Shown here piece by piece: positions 1-9,014 of a stretch of 64,000 nt of DNA. Below the pieces are notes generated by a model, which was not told the DNA's origin, searched no databases, and saw nothing but the letters and a program-made list of their open reading frames with translations. Position 1 is the first letter of the stretch. Each line of letters begins with the position of its first letter. The stretch is from Paenibacillus sp. Root52 (GTDB lineage: Bacteria > Bacillota > Bacilli > Paenibacillales > Paenibacillaceae), in NCBI RefSeq assembly GCF_001426865.1, contig NZ_LMFO01000005.1, positions 1 to 64,000 on the forward strand, given 5' to 3'. A program made the translations under genes and the position numbers.

Positions 1-138
1 AATATAAATAAAATTTTTCTATATTATTAAATTATTTACATAATAACTTAACCGCATTATTTTGAGATTTTGATGTGCTATTTTCTAGAGACAAGGAATT
101 GATGATTACTGAAGGGTACTATGAAACACGATGTTATT

Positions 139-186
139 AAAAACCGATTTTGCATGGATTCGTTCGTGTGAAAATCGGTTTTTTTG
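139..186 (+). terminator. Rho-independent terminator of an upstream gene; gap 1-353
   Basis: An 11-12 bp stem (AAACCGATTTT at 140-150 with AAAATCGGTTT at 171-181) is followed by a T run. It would end a plus-strand gene lying left of the window. The rest of 1-353 is AT-rich and I see no gene in it. Confidence 0.7.
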
Positions 187-353
187 CGTAGTATTATCCC
201 CCGTAAGTAGACACTAAAAACTTCAAGTTATCATGAAAATTCAAATGGCACTCTGAGGGGACATATTTTTATAGCGGGAAAAAGAACGAACATTTCAGGT
301 GTATACCGAAGAAGTCTAATATAACGTAGTTAGATCATATTTAATGGAACATT

Positions 354-1274
354 TCAGAACGTTTTGGCATAAGAGATGAGTGCAGTAATGGTAATAATGT
401 TGAGCAAGGTTGAGATGAGTACCGTTTGAGCAGCGAAGTCAGGCTCATTGTCATACTCCTCGGCTAGAATCGACGCATTCACCCCAGTCGGCATACCAGA
501 AGCAATGATAAGTGCCTGAGCGGCAATACCTTGCATACCTAATAGCAATACGATGGAGATGCCAATGGCAGGGCCAATCAACAACCGTAGAAATGTGCTA
601 ATATACACATCAAGGCGATATAAACGAATCGGGTATTTCACAATTTGAGCACCCAGTGTCAACAAAGCCACAGCGACCATACTTTGCTGCGCATAGGTTA
701 GCGGCATAGATAAGAAGGTTGGTAGCGGCACATTCCACATATGAAGCAAGATGCCGAGCAATAGCGCGTAAGGCACAGGCATTTTTAAAAATCCAATAAT
801 CACTGCACGGTAATTCCCCTTAAGCTTGGCGCCTTGAATGGAGAGTACCCCATAAGTAAAGGTCAGCAAAGCCTGCAACGACATAACGAGCGCTTGAATG
901 GATGAGGCAAGTGGATCGCCACGGAACACGAGCGCATTAATCGGTAATCCGTAATTGCCTGCATTGTCGAGCATGATACTGTTATTAAAAGCAGCCTTCA
1001 TACCTTTGCTCATCCGAAGCGTACGTGCCGTAACAGAACCAATAATATAGAGAATAATGACATAGATCGCATAGAATAGCGTGACCGTACCGAGTAATTC
1101 ACCCGACATATCGGAATGATACATGCTCATAAAGACAGCAGCCGGGGTAATACAATAGAAATTAATTTTGGCGAGGGTGTACAAGTCCAGCTTAAACACC
1201 TTTTGCATCCAAGACCCGACGGCAATTAAGAGAAAGACGGGCAGGACGACTTCAAGTATGATGTCTGCAATCAT
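354..1274 (-). CDS. AEC-family (auxin efflux carrier-like) transporter
   Basis: Predicted inner-membrane carrier of 306 aa with about ten hydrophobic segments along its length. The N-terminal segment IILEVVLPVFLLIAVG, the NAGNYGLP motif in the middle and the late ASGMPTGVNASI motif are typical of AEC permeases (YfdV/MdcF type), which export small organic acids. The frame is open to 1331, but a good ribosome site (AAGGAAG, 1283-1289) sits 8 nt before the ATG at 1274, so I start there. It is divergent from the glycosylase gene at 1361 and stands alone. The substrate cannot be read from sequence. The family is secure; the start is likely. Confidence 0.85.
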   Translation of the reverse strand: MIADIILEVVLPVFLLIAVGSWMQKVFKLDLYTLAKINFYCITPAAVFMSMYHSDMSGELLGTVTLFYAIYVIILYIIGSVTARTLRMSKGMKAAFNNSIMLDNAGNYGLPINALVFRGDPLASSIQALVMSLQALLTFTYGVLSIQGAKLKGNYRAVIIGFLKMPVPYALLLGILLHMWNVPLPTFLSMPLTYAQQSMVAVALLTLGAQIVKYPIRLYRLDVYISTFLRLLIGPAIGISIVLLLGMQGIAAQALIIASGMPTGVNASILAEEYDNEPDFAAQTVLISTLLNIITITALISYAKTF

Positions 1275-1360
1275 CTGTTCAACTTCCTTTTTCATGAAAA
1301 TTTCAGCCTGTTTCGAAAAACCTTCAATCATTATAGCACTAAAAGGAGCGTGTACGTCCT

Positions 1361-1867
1361 ATGATTCCAGATCATTTAGAACCAGGTTTATCCATTCTGT
1401 TTATCGGATTTAATCCAAGTATCACGTCCGGCGAGACAGGTCATCATTATGCATACAAAGGCAATCGTTTCTGGCGCATTCTCGAACGTTCCGGGTTGAC
1501 GCCGCGTTTATACCAAACTGAAGAGGACGGGGAGCTGCTGAAGTTAGGATATGGGTTTACAAATATTGTAGCGCGACCGACAAAAGGTATAGAGGATATT
1601 ACAAGTGAAGAGTATGCCGAAGGACGGGAGATTTTAAAGCAAAAGTTAGAGCAATACCGCCCAGACATCGCTTGTTTTGTCGGCAAAGGGGTCTATACCC
1701 AATATAGCAAACGTACCAAAGTAGAGTGGGGATTCCAAGACGATCCAATTGTTCCGGAGATTCATGAATTTGTAGCTCCTTCGTCCAGTGGTCTGGTACG
1801 AATGTCGATGGATGAGATTGTGGGAATCTACACGCAGCTCAGTGATTTTATATCCGAGAAGAAGTAA
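1361..1867 (+). CDS. Mug/TDG-family mismatch-specific DNA glycosylase
   Basis: 168 aa cytoplasmic base-excision repair enzyme of the uracil-DNA glycosylase superfamily, expected to remove U or T from G:U/G:T mispairs. The N-terminal active-site motif reads GFNPS (usual GINPG/GFNPS), keeping the Asn that positions water. The C-terminal loop around PSSSGLVR corresponds to the NPSGLSR strand-intercalating loop of Mug. VGKGVY in the middle is also typical. Length matches the family. GGAG at 1345-1348 is 12 nt from the ATG, a little long. Divergent from the AEC transporter, with the ECF sigma gene downstream on the same strand. Confidence 0.85.
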   Translation: MIPDHLEPGLSILFIGFNPSITSGETGHHYAYKGNRFWRILERSGLTPRLYQTEEDGELLKLGYGFTNIVARPTKGIEDITSEEYAEGREILKQKLEQYRPDIACFVGKGVYTQYSKRTKVEWGFQDDPIVPEIHEFVAPSSSGLVRMSMDEIVGIYTQLSDFISEKK

Positions 1868-2011
1868 ATACACCTTATGCAGGATTCGCTTATCCGGCTT
1901 CTACCGGAACCATGCGAATTCTTTTTTTTGGATGAAGTGAGAAGTTTCGGGAAGTCACACCGTCTATATAGTACAGAACCATGCATGGAAGCTGTAGAGA
2001 AGGGGGATTAC

Positions 2012-2584
2012 ATGGCACAGCAGCTACAGGAGGAGGAACTCATTGAACGCATTATTGGGGGAGAGAAACAACTGTTTGCCGTCCTTGTGGATCGATATAA
2101 AAATAAAGTCTTCGGCATTATGCGTGGAATGGGTGCAAGTCATCAGGATGCACAAGATCTAGCTCAGGATACGTTTATTCGCATCTATCGATATTTGCCA
2201 ACAAGGCGAGCGGGGAGTAGCTTCTCTTCGTGGGTGTACACCATCGCAGTGAATCGAATGCGGGATTTTCTACGGGAAAAGAAACCGGTGATGACGGCTG
2301 TAGACAACGGTCTAGAGCGCAGTCATGACAATACACCAGAACAACAAGTGCTGCACAAGGAGATGCAGCGTGAGATATACCGTCAAATGGACGAGCTACC
2401 TGAGGCATATCGGCTTGTCCTATTGTTGAAATATACAAATGAGCTGAGCTACGAAGAGATTGCAGAAATTACTGGCATGAGCCCAGGGCAAGTGCGTAAT
2501 GCCCTCCACCGGGGCAAAAAATCACTTAAGAAAAAGCTGGAACGTAGAGGAGGGTTAGCGACATATGAAGCCTATTCCAAATGA
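2012..2584 (+). CDS. ECF-type RNA polymerase sigma factor
   Basis: 190 aa group-4 sigma-70 factor. Region 2 is visible as the FAVLVDRYKNKVFGIM segment, then DAQDLAQDTFIRIYRYL and SFSSWVYTIAVNRMRDFLR. Region 4 is visible as LPEAYRLVLLLKY and the HTH LSYEEIAEITGMSPGQVRNAL. The frame is open upstream to 1877, but an AGGGGG site at 2001-2006 lies just before ATG 2012, and the translated upstream part does not look like sigma. Its end overlaps the next gene by 20 nt, the usual arrangement of an ECF sigma with its regulator, implying translational coupling. The signal it answers to is unknown. Confidence 0.9.
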   Translation: MAQQLQEEELIERIIGGEKQLFAVLVDRYKNKVFGIMRGMGASHQDAQDLAQDTFIRIYRYLPTRRAGSSFSSWVYTIAVNRMRDFLREKKPVMTAVDNGLERSHDNTPEQQVLHKEMQREIYRQMDELPEAYRLVLLLKYTNELSYEEIAEITGMSPGQVRNALHRGKKSLKKKLERRGGLATYEAYSK

Positions 2585-4163
2585 GGAAGAACGGTTGCTG
2601 GAGCAGCATTTGTTCCGGGAAGAACCAGATGCTGATTTTACGCTGGAAGTGATGCAGAAGCTGGAAGATGTATCAATGGTGAGTGGAGAAGATGAGCTAC
2701 AACCGACGAAAGCCAGCCAAAAGAAATGGTTCCGTCGAACCGGGATGGCTGCCGCTGTAATTCTTCTGCTTGGGGGAGCATGGTTCGCTTGGGAGCAGAA
2801 CGTGATGCCTACAAAGCCAGGCGTGAGCGCAGTGAATCCGCCACTTCCGAATATCCCTGTTCCAGAAAGCTTGAGGTATTTCAATCTAACTGATGATTAC
2901 AAACGTCTACAGCCACTAGGTCTATACGTTAATCCGCAGATTGAGATTGAGAATGAGGGCTACACGCTCAAGATCCATCATGTGCTGGTGGATCGTTCGC
3001 AGATTGTGATGACGATAGAACAAATAGCCCCGGACGGGACAAATGCGTATCTTATTTCTCCATACGATTATAAGGTTCATATTACCGATGAAAAGGGACG
3101 TCAAGCCGCCACTTTTGTAAAAGAAACAAACCTTTACCAATCCGGTTATCAGAGATGGGTATTTCAACTGAATGATGACATCCCCGATCAAGTGGTTGTA
3201 CGAGGGGAACTGGAGAGTTTAATCGCAGAAAAAGCCTATCACGAGCCGGATGATTTATCTAAAAATACACTTGTCGACTGGAGCTTTCAATTTAATTTGG
3301 ATATGACCAAGGCCAAAGCGTTATCTATCCAAACACCACTGAAGGACACGTATACAACGCCAGAAGGTTTACAGATCGGATTAACTCAAATGATTCGAAC
3401 GCCAAATGGAATTCGTCTGGATCTCGATGTGAGCCTGAGTGATGAGTTGCAAGCCAAAGTCGAGGCAGGATGGGACGAGGAGCTGGAAATTTTGTATCAT
3501 CTGGAGATTCCTGATACGAAGGAATATCGTATTTTTAACGGCAGTAGGTCAGGTGCGCGACAAGCTAAATTTCGATTGAAAGACCTCAGCCAGCTAAGTG
3601 GTACGGAGGGGCATATCCAATTATCCGAGGTGTGGGATCCTGCATATGTAACGCTGGATGCGAAGCATATTCGCTTTGTACTTGATGGATATACGATACC
3701 TGTGAAACAAGAGACATTAATGGAGATTGATTTGAATCATATTGATAGCAAACCAGTCAAGATTCAGAAGAGTAATGCTGAAATCAAAATCGATAGTTAT
3801 AGTTTCATTCCTGCTCAGAATTCATCTAATTTGAATAAGAATGGGAGGCACGAAGCTTCATCACTACTCGTGCTTGAAGGGAGCGCTATCCTGAATTACG
3901 ACGCAGAATATTACGAAGAAGAACACTGGATTCTTACTGATGCTGAAGGGGATATATATCCATTCGAGCCTTCCGGCAGTGAGATAAGAATGAATGAGAA
4001 GGGGCAGGCCGTTATGGACGAACTGAAAATTTCTGTCCAAGGTTTTGACCTAACCAAAGGAACAAAACTTACCATAAAGCGGATGATTAACAAACAAGAC
4101 TTTGACGATGTTGATTGGACAGTGGATTTACCGTCTTACAGAAGTTTGCCTTGGCAGCAATGA
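2565..4163 (+). CDS. Membrane-anchored putative anti-sigma factor (DUF4179-like)
   Basis: 532 aa. A short charged cytoplasmic N-terminus (about residues 1-58) is followed by one membrane segment (about 60-77, GMAAAVILLLGGAWFAW) and a long extracytoplasmic region of about 455 residues rich in beta-strand patterns. This topology and the 20-nt overlap with the ECF sigma gene suggest it holds the sigma factor at the membrane and senses an envelope signal. No HxxxCxxC zinc anti-sigma motif is visible, so it belongs to the DUF4179/DUF5643-like type common in Paenibacillus and Bacillus. The anti-sigma role is inferred from position and topology. Confidence 0.7.
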   Translation: MKPIPNEEERLLEQHLFREEPDADFTLEVMQKLEDVSMVSGEDELQPTKASQKKWFRRTGMAAAVILLLGGAWFAWEQNVMPTKPGVSAVNPPLPNIPVPESLRYFNLTDDYKRLQPLGLYVNPQIEIENEGYTLKIHHVLVDRSQIVMTIEQIAPDGTNAYLISPYDYKVHITDEKGRQAATFVKETNLYQSGYQRWVFQLNDDIPDQVVVRGELESLIAEKAYHEPDDLSKNTLVDWSFQFNLDMTKAKALSIQTPLKDTYTTPEGLQIGLTQMIRTPNGIRLDLDVSLSDELQAKVEAGWDEELEILYHLEIPDTKEYRIFNGSRSGARQAKFRLKDLSQLSGTEGHIQLSEVWDPAYVTLDAKHIRFVLDGYTIPVKQETLMEIDLNHIDSKPVKIQKSNAEIKIDSYSFIPAQNSSNLNKNGRHEASSLLVLEGSAILNYDAEYYEEEHWILTDAEGDIYPFEPSGSEIRMNEKGQAVMDELKISVQGFDLTKGTKLTIKRMINKQDFDDVDWTVDLPSYRSLPWQQ

Positions 4164-4297
4164 GGTGGGATCTGTAGAACTCAATGTTCTCGTGTTCTGG
4201 AACATCTCAAATTCATGAGCAATTGGAATGAAATCTCTTGTTGGCGAAGCGGTCGACTGAAAGCTTTCTGAAAGAAAGCTGCATCGGAAGCATATGC

Positions 4298-4347
4298 TAT
4301 CCCCGGATTTTACCTTTGGAATAGGAAATCAAAAAAATCTGGGGATA
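4298..4347. repeat. Imperfect palindrome with a 14-bp stem
   Basis: TATCCCCGGATTTT (4298-4311) pairs with AAAAATCTGGGGATA (4333-4347) around a 21-nt loop, with one mismatch. A smaller nested dyad, GAAAGCTTTCTGAAAGAAAGC, lies just upstream (4259-4279). There is no T tract, so it is not a good terminator. It resembles a REP-like or structured RNA element. Only one copy is present here. Confidence 0.5.
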
Positions 4348-4445
4348 ACAGCGAGCGGAAAGTTATTCTGTCATCGAAGTGCCAAGTGTAAACTATTCTT
4401 TAGTTCAATTTATATAGATTAGAGCTATCTCTATAAATACACCCA

Positions 4446-4490
4446 GGGGATGTCCCATAGTCAACAATATGACGAGGGACATCCCCTTTA
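4446..4490 (+). terminator. Terminator-like hairpin
   Basis: A perfect 11-bp stem, GGGGATGTCCC (4446-4456) with GGGACATCCCC (4476-4486), is followed by TTTA. It lies about 280 nt after the anti-sigma-like gene and just before the four-box repeat at 4505. The T tract is weak. Confidence 0.5.
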
Positions 4491-4504
4491 GCGTTATTTT
4501 GATG

Positions 4505-4697
4505 TAATGAACCTGACACATGCTATTCGCTTCGTTTTTCCCGAATCTGATATCTAACGAATCACAAAGGCGTTATTTCATCGATTCAGTCGATATTTCA
4601 GGTTTTGACACCATCGTATGACGGAATAGCGTTACTGTGGTTCGTTAAATCTTGCATACGTACATGATCCGCTTATTAAGATGCGGTAGGTTCGTTA
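4505..4697. repeat. Four-box palindromic intergenic element, copy A
   Basis: Four 23-nt boxes: forward at 4505-4527 and 4555-4577, reverse at 4625-4647 and 4675-4697. Forward boxes begin TAAYGAA and end TATT; reverse boxes end TTCGTTA. Box starts are 50, 70 and 50 nt apart, exactly as in copy B. The inner pair agrees at about 17 of 23 positions when one box is reverse-complemented, the outer pair at about 16. Spacers are not conserved. The element fills most of the 4164-4808 gap. Confidence 0.85.
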
Positions 4698-4808
4698 GCG
4701 TATGGAGCGAAGAGGAATTCCTTTTTGAGCAACCCTTCTTCATGTCTATCTTAGTCTATCCATCCACATTTAGCGTGAGATTCCATGCGTTTAGCCTACG
4801 AACAATCA

Positions 4809-5864
4809 CTACACTAACTTCAGATGATCTCCAATCAGCACTTTCTGACCTGTGCGGGCACTTTCGAGAGAAGCAAGCACCATTGCCATACTGTACTGAT
4901 TATCGCTACAGTGCGTTTCGGGAAGACGGCCAGTCTCTAGCGCAGAGAACATATCTTCTAGACAGCCATGATGCCCGGTTTTCTCCATCACAGGCCGTGT
5001 TCCTTCGATTCGTTCATGGGGCTGCAAGAACGAAAGTTTGCCATCAGCCTCCCGCTGTTCCGCCGCAACGACCTCCGCATAGATTGCGTCATGACCATCC
5101 CAGATGGCAGTGCCTTTCTCCCCGGTAACACGCCACGACGCTTCCCATGAAGTAGGTGAACCTTCAGCGCACCAAGAACCGCGATAGTTGAATATCGAAC
5201 CGTCAGACATTTCAAATATACAGATTGCCATCGCATTGCCCGTATACCAAGAGCCTGGAGGATTGAATTCATGACAATAAACGGATACGGGGTTCGCCCC
5301 CATAATTAATCTCGCTTGATCGAAGGTATGTATGGACATATCCAGTAACAGCGGACTATCCATTACGTCACGAAATCCACCGAAGTGAGGCCCAAGGAAA
5401 AAATCAGCCCCGGCAAATCCAACTTTACCAATATGCCCATCCTCTATCAGTTGCCGATAGGCACGAATACGTGGATCGAAGCGGCGATTCTGCATGACAG
5501 CTTGAATACGACCCGTGCTTCGTGAAGTTTGCACGATGTCCTCGCATTCAGCGAATGATTCAGCCAGTGGTTTCTCGCCAAACACATGGCAGCCCTCTTG
5601 TAGCGCAGCCATAGATATACCGTAGTGGCTAGCTGGAATCGTTACATCGAATACAATGGTTGCATCGGTCGCCCGGATGGCATCACGAATATCGGTGAAC
5701 GTTGGACAGGTGAGACCATGTCTAGCCGCAAGTGCTGCTGCCACAGGCTCGTATAGATCGACAAGCCCTACAATCTCTGTGTTCGGTCTAGCCAGTGCGT
5801 AATCCACCCAAGTGTTGGACATGGCACCACAGCCGGCGATAACGACCCGATGTTGTTGAGTCAC
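4809..5864 (-). CDS. Gfo/Idh/MocA-family oxidoreductase
   Basis: 351 aa NAD(P)-dependent sugar or inositol-type dehydrogenase. The Rossmann start VVIAGCGAMSNTW (variant of GxGxxG) is at about residues 7-19, and the family EKPLA motif follows at about 93 (GEKPLAESFAE). The C-terminal half carries the alpha/beta substrate domain. GTG start with AGAGGAG 8 nt upstream. It is the second gene of an operon with the TIM-barrel isomerase (95 nt gap) and opposite an AraC regulator, so the pair probably modifies a sugar or sugar acid. The substrate is not determinable here. Confidence 0.85.
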   Translation of the reverse strand: MTQQHRVVIAGCGAMSNTWVDYALARPNTEIVGLVDLYEPVAAALAARHGLTCPTFTDIRDAIRATDATIVFDVTIPASHYGISMAALQEGCHVFGEKPLAESFAECEDIVQTSRSTGRIQAVMQNRRFDPRIRAYRQLIEDGHIGKVGFAGADFFLGPHFGGFRDVMDSPLLLDMSIHTFDQARLIMGANPVSVYCHEFNPPGSWYTGNAMAICIFEMSDGSIFNYRGSWCAEGSPTSWEASWRVTGEKGTAIWDGHDAIYAEVVAAEQREADGKLSFLQPHERIEGTRPVMEKTGHHGCLEDMFSALETGRLPETHCSDNQYSMAMVLASLESARTGQKVLIGDHLKLV

Positions 5865-5959
5865 CTTATCATCTCCTCTTGCTTCTCATGTGCTTCATTG
5901 ATGTTTGATCTGTGTATCGGCTATCTTCTCAGACACGTCAGACACGATACTCCTGCTGC

Positions 5960-6847
5960 CTAGACTGGATTCGGTACAAAATCCCCGCCACGACATTGCT
6001 TCAGATAACGAAGGGCATGCACCTGTCCTGTCATCTCTAATTCGTCCTTGTAGACCGGATCATGCCAGCCTTCAATATCAATCGTGCCTTGGTATCCATG
6101 CTGCCGCAGAATCGTGATAATATCCGACCAATTGCTATCCCCGAAGCCTGGTGTACGATGCCATACAAATTCATGCGGTCCATGCACGCCATGCTCCTTC
6201 ACAATATCCCAAGCGATGGTGGCGTCTTTACCATGGACATGGAACACTTTAGGTGCCCACTTGCGCAGTTGAGGAATCGGATCAATCAAGCTGACCATCT
6301 GGTGGCATGGTTCCCATTCTAGTCCGATATTGTCCTCTGGCACAGCATCGAACATCATCTCCCATGCGGTTGGATTGTGGGCAATATTCCAGTCACCTGT
6401 CTGCCAGTTTCCACCCATATCACAGTTCTCAAATGCGATGCGCACACCGCGATCCGTTGCTCGGCGTGTTAGTTCTCCAAATACCTCTTTGAATTTTGGA
6501 ATCGATTGATCGATAGGTTGATCGGTCAACCGTCCTGTGAATCCAGAGACGATATCTGCGCCGAACAGATGGGCATGATCGATAGCTCGCTCCCAGCTTG
6601 CCAGGGTATCCGCGTTATTGCCAGCTCCGGTAAGTGGATTACCGAACACGCTAAGCGCAGAAATGACAACATTATGTTCGTCTACAATCTCGCGAACACG
6701 TTTGGCTGTTTCCGTTAGATCCAAGTCTCCTGTCGTCTGCCAGAAGGTCAGATTGAATGATTCGAAACCGTGCTGCATAATCTGTGGGATGACGCGAACG
6801 GCGTCTCCTCCACCGACCAGTGTACCTATACGTAATGGATTATTCAT
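5960..6847 (-). CDS. Sugar phosphate isomerase/epimerase (xylose isomerase-like TIM barrel)
   Basis: 295 aa TIM-barrel protein of the AP-endonuclease-2 superfamily. Metal-ligand patterns are visible: FENCDMGG (Glu), LEWEPCH (Glu, His), VFHVHGKD (His), TIDIEGWHDP near the C-terminus (Glu). It starts at ATG with GGAGTG about 12 nt upstream. It is the first gene of an operon with the Gfo/Idh/MocA dehydrogenase; such pairs commonly convert keto- or inositol-type sugars. The AraC gene at 6980 is divergent and probably controls both. The precise substrate is unknown. Confidence 0.8.
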   Translation of the reverse strand: MNNPLRIGTLVGGGDAVRVIPQIMQHGFESFNLTFWQTTGDLDLTETAKRVREIVDEHNVVISALSVFGNPLTGAGNNADTLASWERAIDHAHLFGADIVSGFTGRLTDQPIDQSIPKFKEVFGELTRRATDRGVRIAFENCDMGGNWQTGDWNIAHNPTAWEMMFDAVPEDNIGLEWEPCHQMVSLIDPIPQLRKWAPKVFHVHGKDATIAWDIVKEHGVHGPHEFVWHRTPGFGDSNWSDIITILRQHGYQGTIDIEGWHDPVYKDELEMTGQVHALRYLKQCRGGDFVPNPV

Positions 6848-6979
6848 CGTTGTAATTCACTCCAATATTGGCTTATAGTAACTTCAATGACACACTCATT
6901 ATAGCCGGGCATCTGCCAGATAGCTCTATACAATCTTGTGCAATAATAGTCCGATCTTGTGGGGAAGGAGCCATTGGCG

Positions 6980-7876
6980 ATGTTAGATCTGAAAGCGCTT
7001 CACGAAAATACCCGGATTGATCATAAATCACACCCATTTCAATTGTTTGAGAATCGTTTCAAGCAGATGAAAGCTGGCGAATGTATTTTATATTTGCATT
7101 GGCATGAGCACTTTGAACTCATTATGATGCGCAGGGGCAGTGTCCTTTTTCATATCGATAGTAAACCTTACGCTGCGGAAGCAGGCGAGCTCATTGTCAT
7201 TCCAGGTGGGGCGCTGCATGTTGGATATGCCGCTCAAGAAGGGGATGTGGAATACGACTCGGTCGTGGTGAATCCAGGCTTATTTCATGATTTTATGCAT
7301 GATCCAGTTCATATCCAGTACGTTGCTCCCTATCTAGAGGGGAGAGTGAGGTTCCCGGTAAAACCTGCTGACCAAGACGATGTCTGTCTCACGTATTATG
7401 CATTGATGCATGAAGCGATTGAAGAGATGTCCTTGCGGCCTCCGGCTTATCAGCTTGTGGTGAAATCTAAATTGCATGCCCTATTCACGATGCTTGCCCG
7501 TACATTTCTGCCACAGCAACGATCAGAGCGGAGCACGAAGTCCTATTTTCCCAATCGAGAACGATTCAAGCAACTGATTGAGCAGGTTGAGGCGACCCCT
7601 ATATCCAAAATCTCAGTGACCGAAGCGGCGAGCCAAGTTGGGCTGAATGCATATCATTTCTGTAAAATGTTCAAAAAACTAACCGGTCGTACATTCGTGG
7701 AATATGTGAATGGATGCAGAATGACAGAAGCAGAACGACTGCTGCGTGAGAGCAGTCTAACGATTACGGAGATTGCCGCTAGAGTGGGATGCGAGAATGC
7801 CAATTATTTTACTAAACTATATAAAAAACATAAGGGAATGACTCCCTCACAGGGGAGGGTGGAGAAAGAAAGCTAA
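6980..7876 (+). CDS. AraC-family regulator with cupin sensor domain
   Basis: 298 aa. The N-terminal half is a cupin-like sugar-sensing barrel (HWHEHFELIMMRRG, then GELIVIPGGALHV). The C-terminal half carries two HTH motifs (VTEAASQVGLNAYHFCKMFKK and ITEIAARVGCENANYFTKLYKK), followed by the GMTPSQ signature. A GTG-initiated extension from 6959 is possible, but AAGGAG at 6965-6970 lies 9 nt before ATG 6980, so I start there. The divergent isomerase/dehydrogenase operon begins about 130 nt away and is the likely target. Confidence 0.9.
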   Translation: MLDLKALHENTRIDHKSHPFQLFENRFKQMKAGECILYLHWHEHFELIMMRRGSVLFHIDSKPYAAEAGELIVIPGGALHVGYAAQEGDVEYDSVVVNPGLFHDFMHDPVHIQYVAPYLEGRVRFPVKPADQDDVCLTYYALMHEAIEEMSLRPPAYQLVVKSKLHALFTMLARTFLPQQRSERSTKSYFPNRERFKQLIEQVEATPISKISVTEAASQVGLNAYHFCKMFKKLTGRTFVEYVNGCRMTEAERLLRESSLTITEIAARVGCENANYFTKLYKKHKGMTPSQGRVEKES

Positions 7877-7977
7877 GAGTCACGGAGTTGATAAATTGAT
7901 AAAGAATGAATTGATTAAGAATCAAGAATTCGCTAGGGATTGAGGACTCTAACAGATGGAGAAATCAGAGCAAAATC

Positions 7978-8016
7978 AGAAAAAAACGGACGCTCGCACA
8001 AAACTGCGAGTGTCCG
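7978..8016 (-). terminator. Terminator of the kinase-like gene
   Basis: Stem CGGACGCTCGCA (7987-7998) pairs with TGCGAGTGTCCG (8005-8016), with one G-T pair. A run of A on the plus strand just before it gives a U tract in the minus-strand transcript. It lies 20 nt beyond the stop at 8036. Confidence 0.85.
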
Positions 8017-8035
8017 GTGGATTCCTATAATAAGA

Positions 8036-8719
8036 CTACTTCATAAACCGGGAGAATAGCCGGTTGGCTTTTCTGGAGAGGTCGTCCAGCTTAATGTTGG
8101 CCTGATCCAGTTGGTTGTACCCCCATTTGATCGTTTGCAGCATGCGTGGAGACAGTGGTGTCCCCTTAATCCGTGGATAGATATTGTGATACGCCCAGAC
8201 AAGGTGTTCCCAGCGATGATCGTTACCGTCTTGAATGTATTCAGATACGTCCAGAACCTTACCGCGTCCTTCTTGGAGTAACACATTTTTTAAGTGAATG
8301 TCCCGCGGGTTGAGTCCGCGACTACGAACCGCCTCGCGAGCTGCGTCCACATCAAGCATTACTTGCTCGGGAACGGGTATACCTTTCTCCAGACATTCCA
8401 ACAGTGTGTCCCCAGGCTCGTAGCTAATAACGAGAATATTCCTGCCGCTGCCATAATAGGTGGGGAAATAAGGTAAACCTTTGAGCTGCTCGTATACTTC
8501 TTTTTCGTTTTGTAACTTGTCCAGGGCATGATCCGAGTACATTTTGAAGGCGTATTGTGGCAAGCCGTCATACGTAAATACGGCGGCATCTGTACCTGTG
8601 CCGATGCAGTGCAAGCCTTCCACTTGGCCAATGATGTCTACCAGCTCATTCCGGTCGCTTCCGATGACTTGGATCTGTTGTAACGCTTCTTCTGCCTGGA
8701 ACCAATCCGGTCGATTCAT
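8036..8719 (-). CDS. Small serine/threonine kinase-like protein
   Basis: 227 aa, one minimal kinase-fold domain. A G-loop-like segment GTGTDAAVF (about 40-48) is followed by a Lys in AFKMYSD. The catalytic loop reads NPRDIHLKNVLL (HRD replaced by PRD, with Asp and Asn kept), and LDVSEY stands where DFG would be. This resembles bacterial YrzF/RIO-like kinases, which are short and divergent. AAGGAGG lies 7 nt before the ATG. It is monocistronic with its own terminator. Whether it phosphorylates proteins or a small molecule cannot be told. Confidence 0.7.
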   Translation of the reverse strand: MNRPDWFQAEEALQQIQVIGSDRNELVDIIGQVEGLHCIGTGTDAAVFTYDGLPQYAFKMYSDHALDKLQNEKEVYEQLKGLPYFPTYYGSGRNILVISYEPGDTLLECLEKGIPVPEQVMLDVDAAREAVRSRGLNPRDIHLKNVLLQEGRGKVLDVSEYIQDGNDHRWEHLVWAYHNIYPRIKGTPLSPRMLQTIKWGYNQLDQANIKLDDLSRKANRLFSRFMK

Positions 8720-8909
8720 GGGTGGTGCCTCCTTTAAGGATATGCCTCTAATCCTCTTTCAAATGAATACATCTCATCTTGTGCTCAGCATGATGATATT
8801 ATATAAACGATACGGATATCATCGGAAACGGTTGCGGGTATAAGAAAAAAACAGCAAGGCATCACTCACTAAAACAGAAAAGATGTAACGAGTGCGGCAG
8901 TAGATGAAA

Positions 8910-8988
8910 AGTTGTAAAATTGAAATACTAGCGAGTTACGTTAAGGTTTCGTCATGCTCACAATTTTAGCTCTGCTGCGGCACGAGTA
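8910..8988 (+). repeat. Degenerate direct repeat, left copy
   Basis: About 80 nt that align with 9253-9335. Shared blocks include AGTTGTA, TGAAA, CTRGCGRGTT, GTCAT and TTAGCTCTG. The two copies lie on either side of four-box element B. Similarity is roughly 70 percent by eye. Confidence 0.5.
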
Positions 8989-9014
8989 GCATGAAATGAG
9001 CTCGAACCTATATC

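Noticed and set aside
4652..5128. 158-codon plus-strand frame over the Gfo/Idh/MocA gene
   Set aside because: It is antisense to a well-supported gene and partly within four-box element A.
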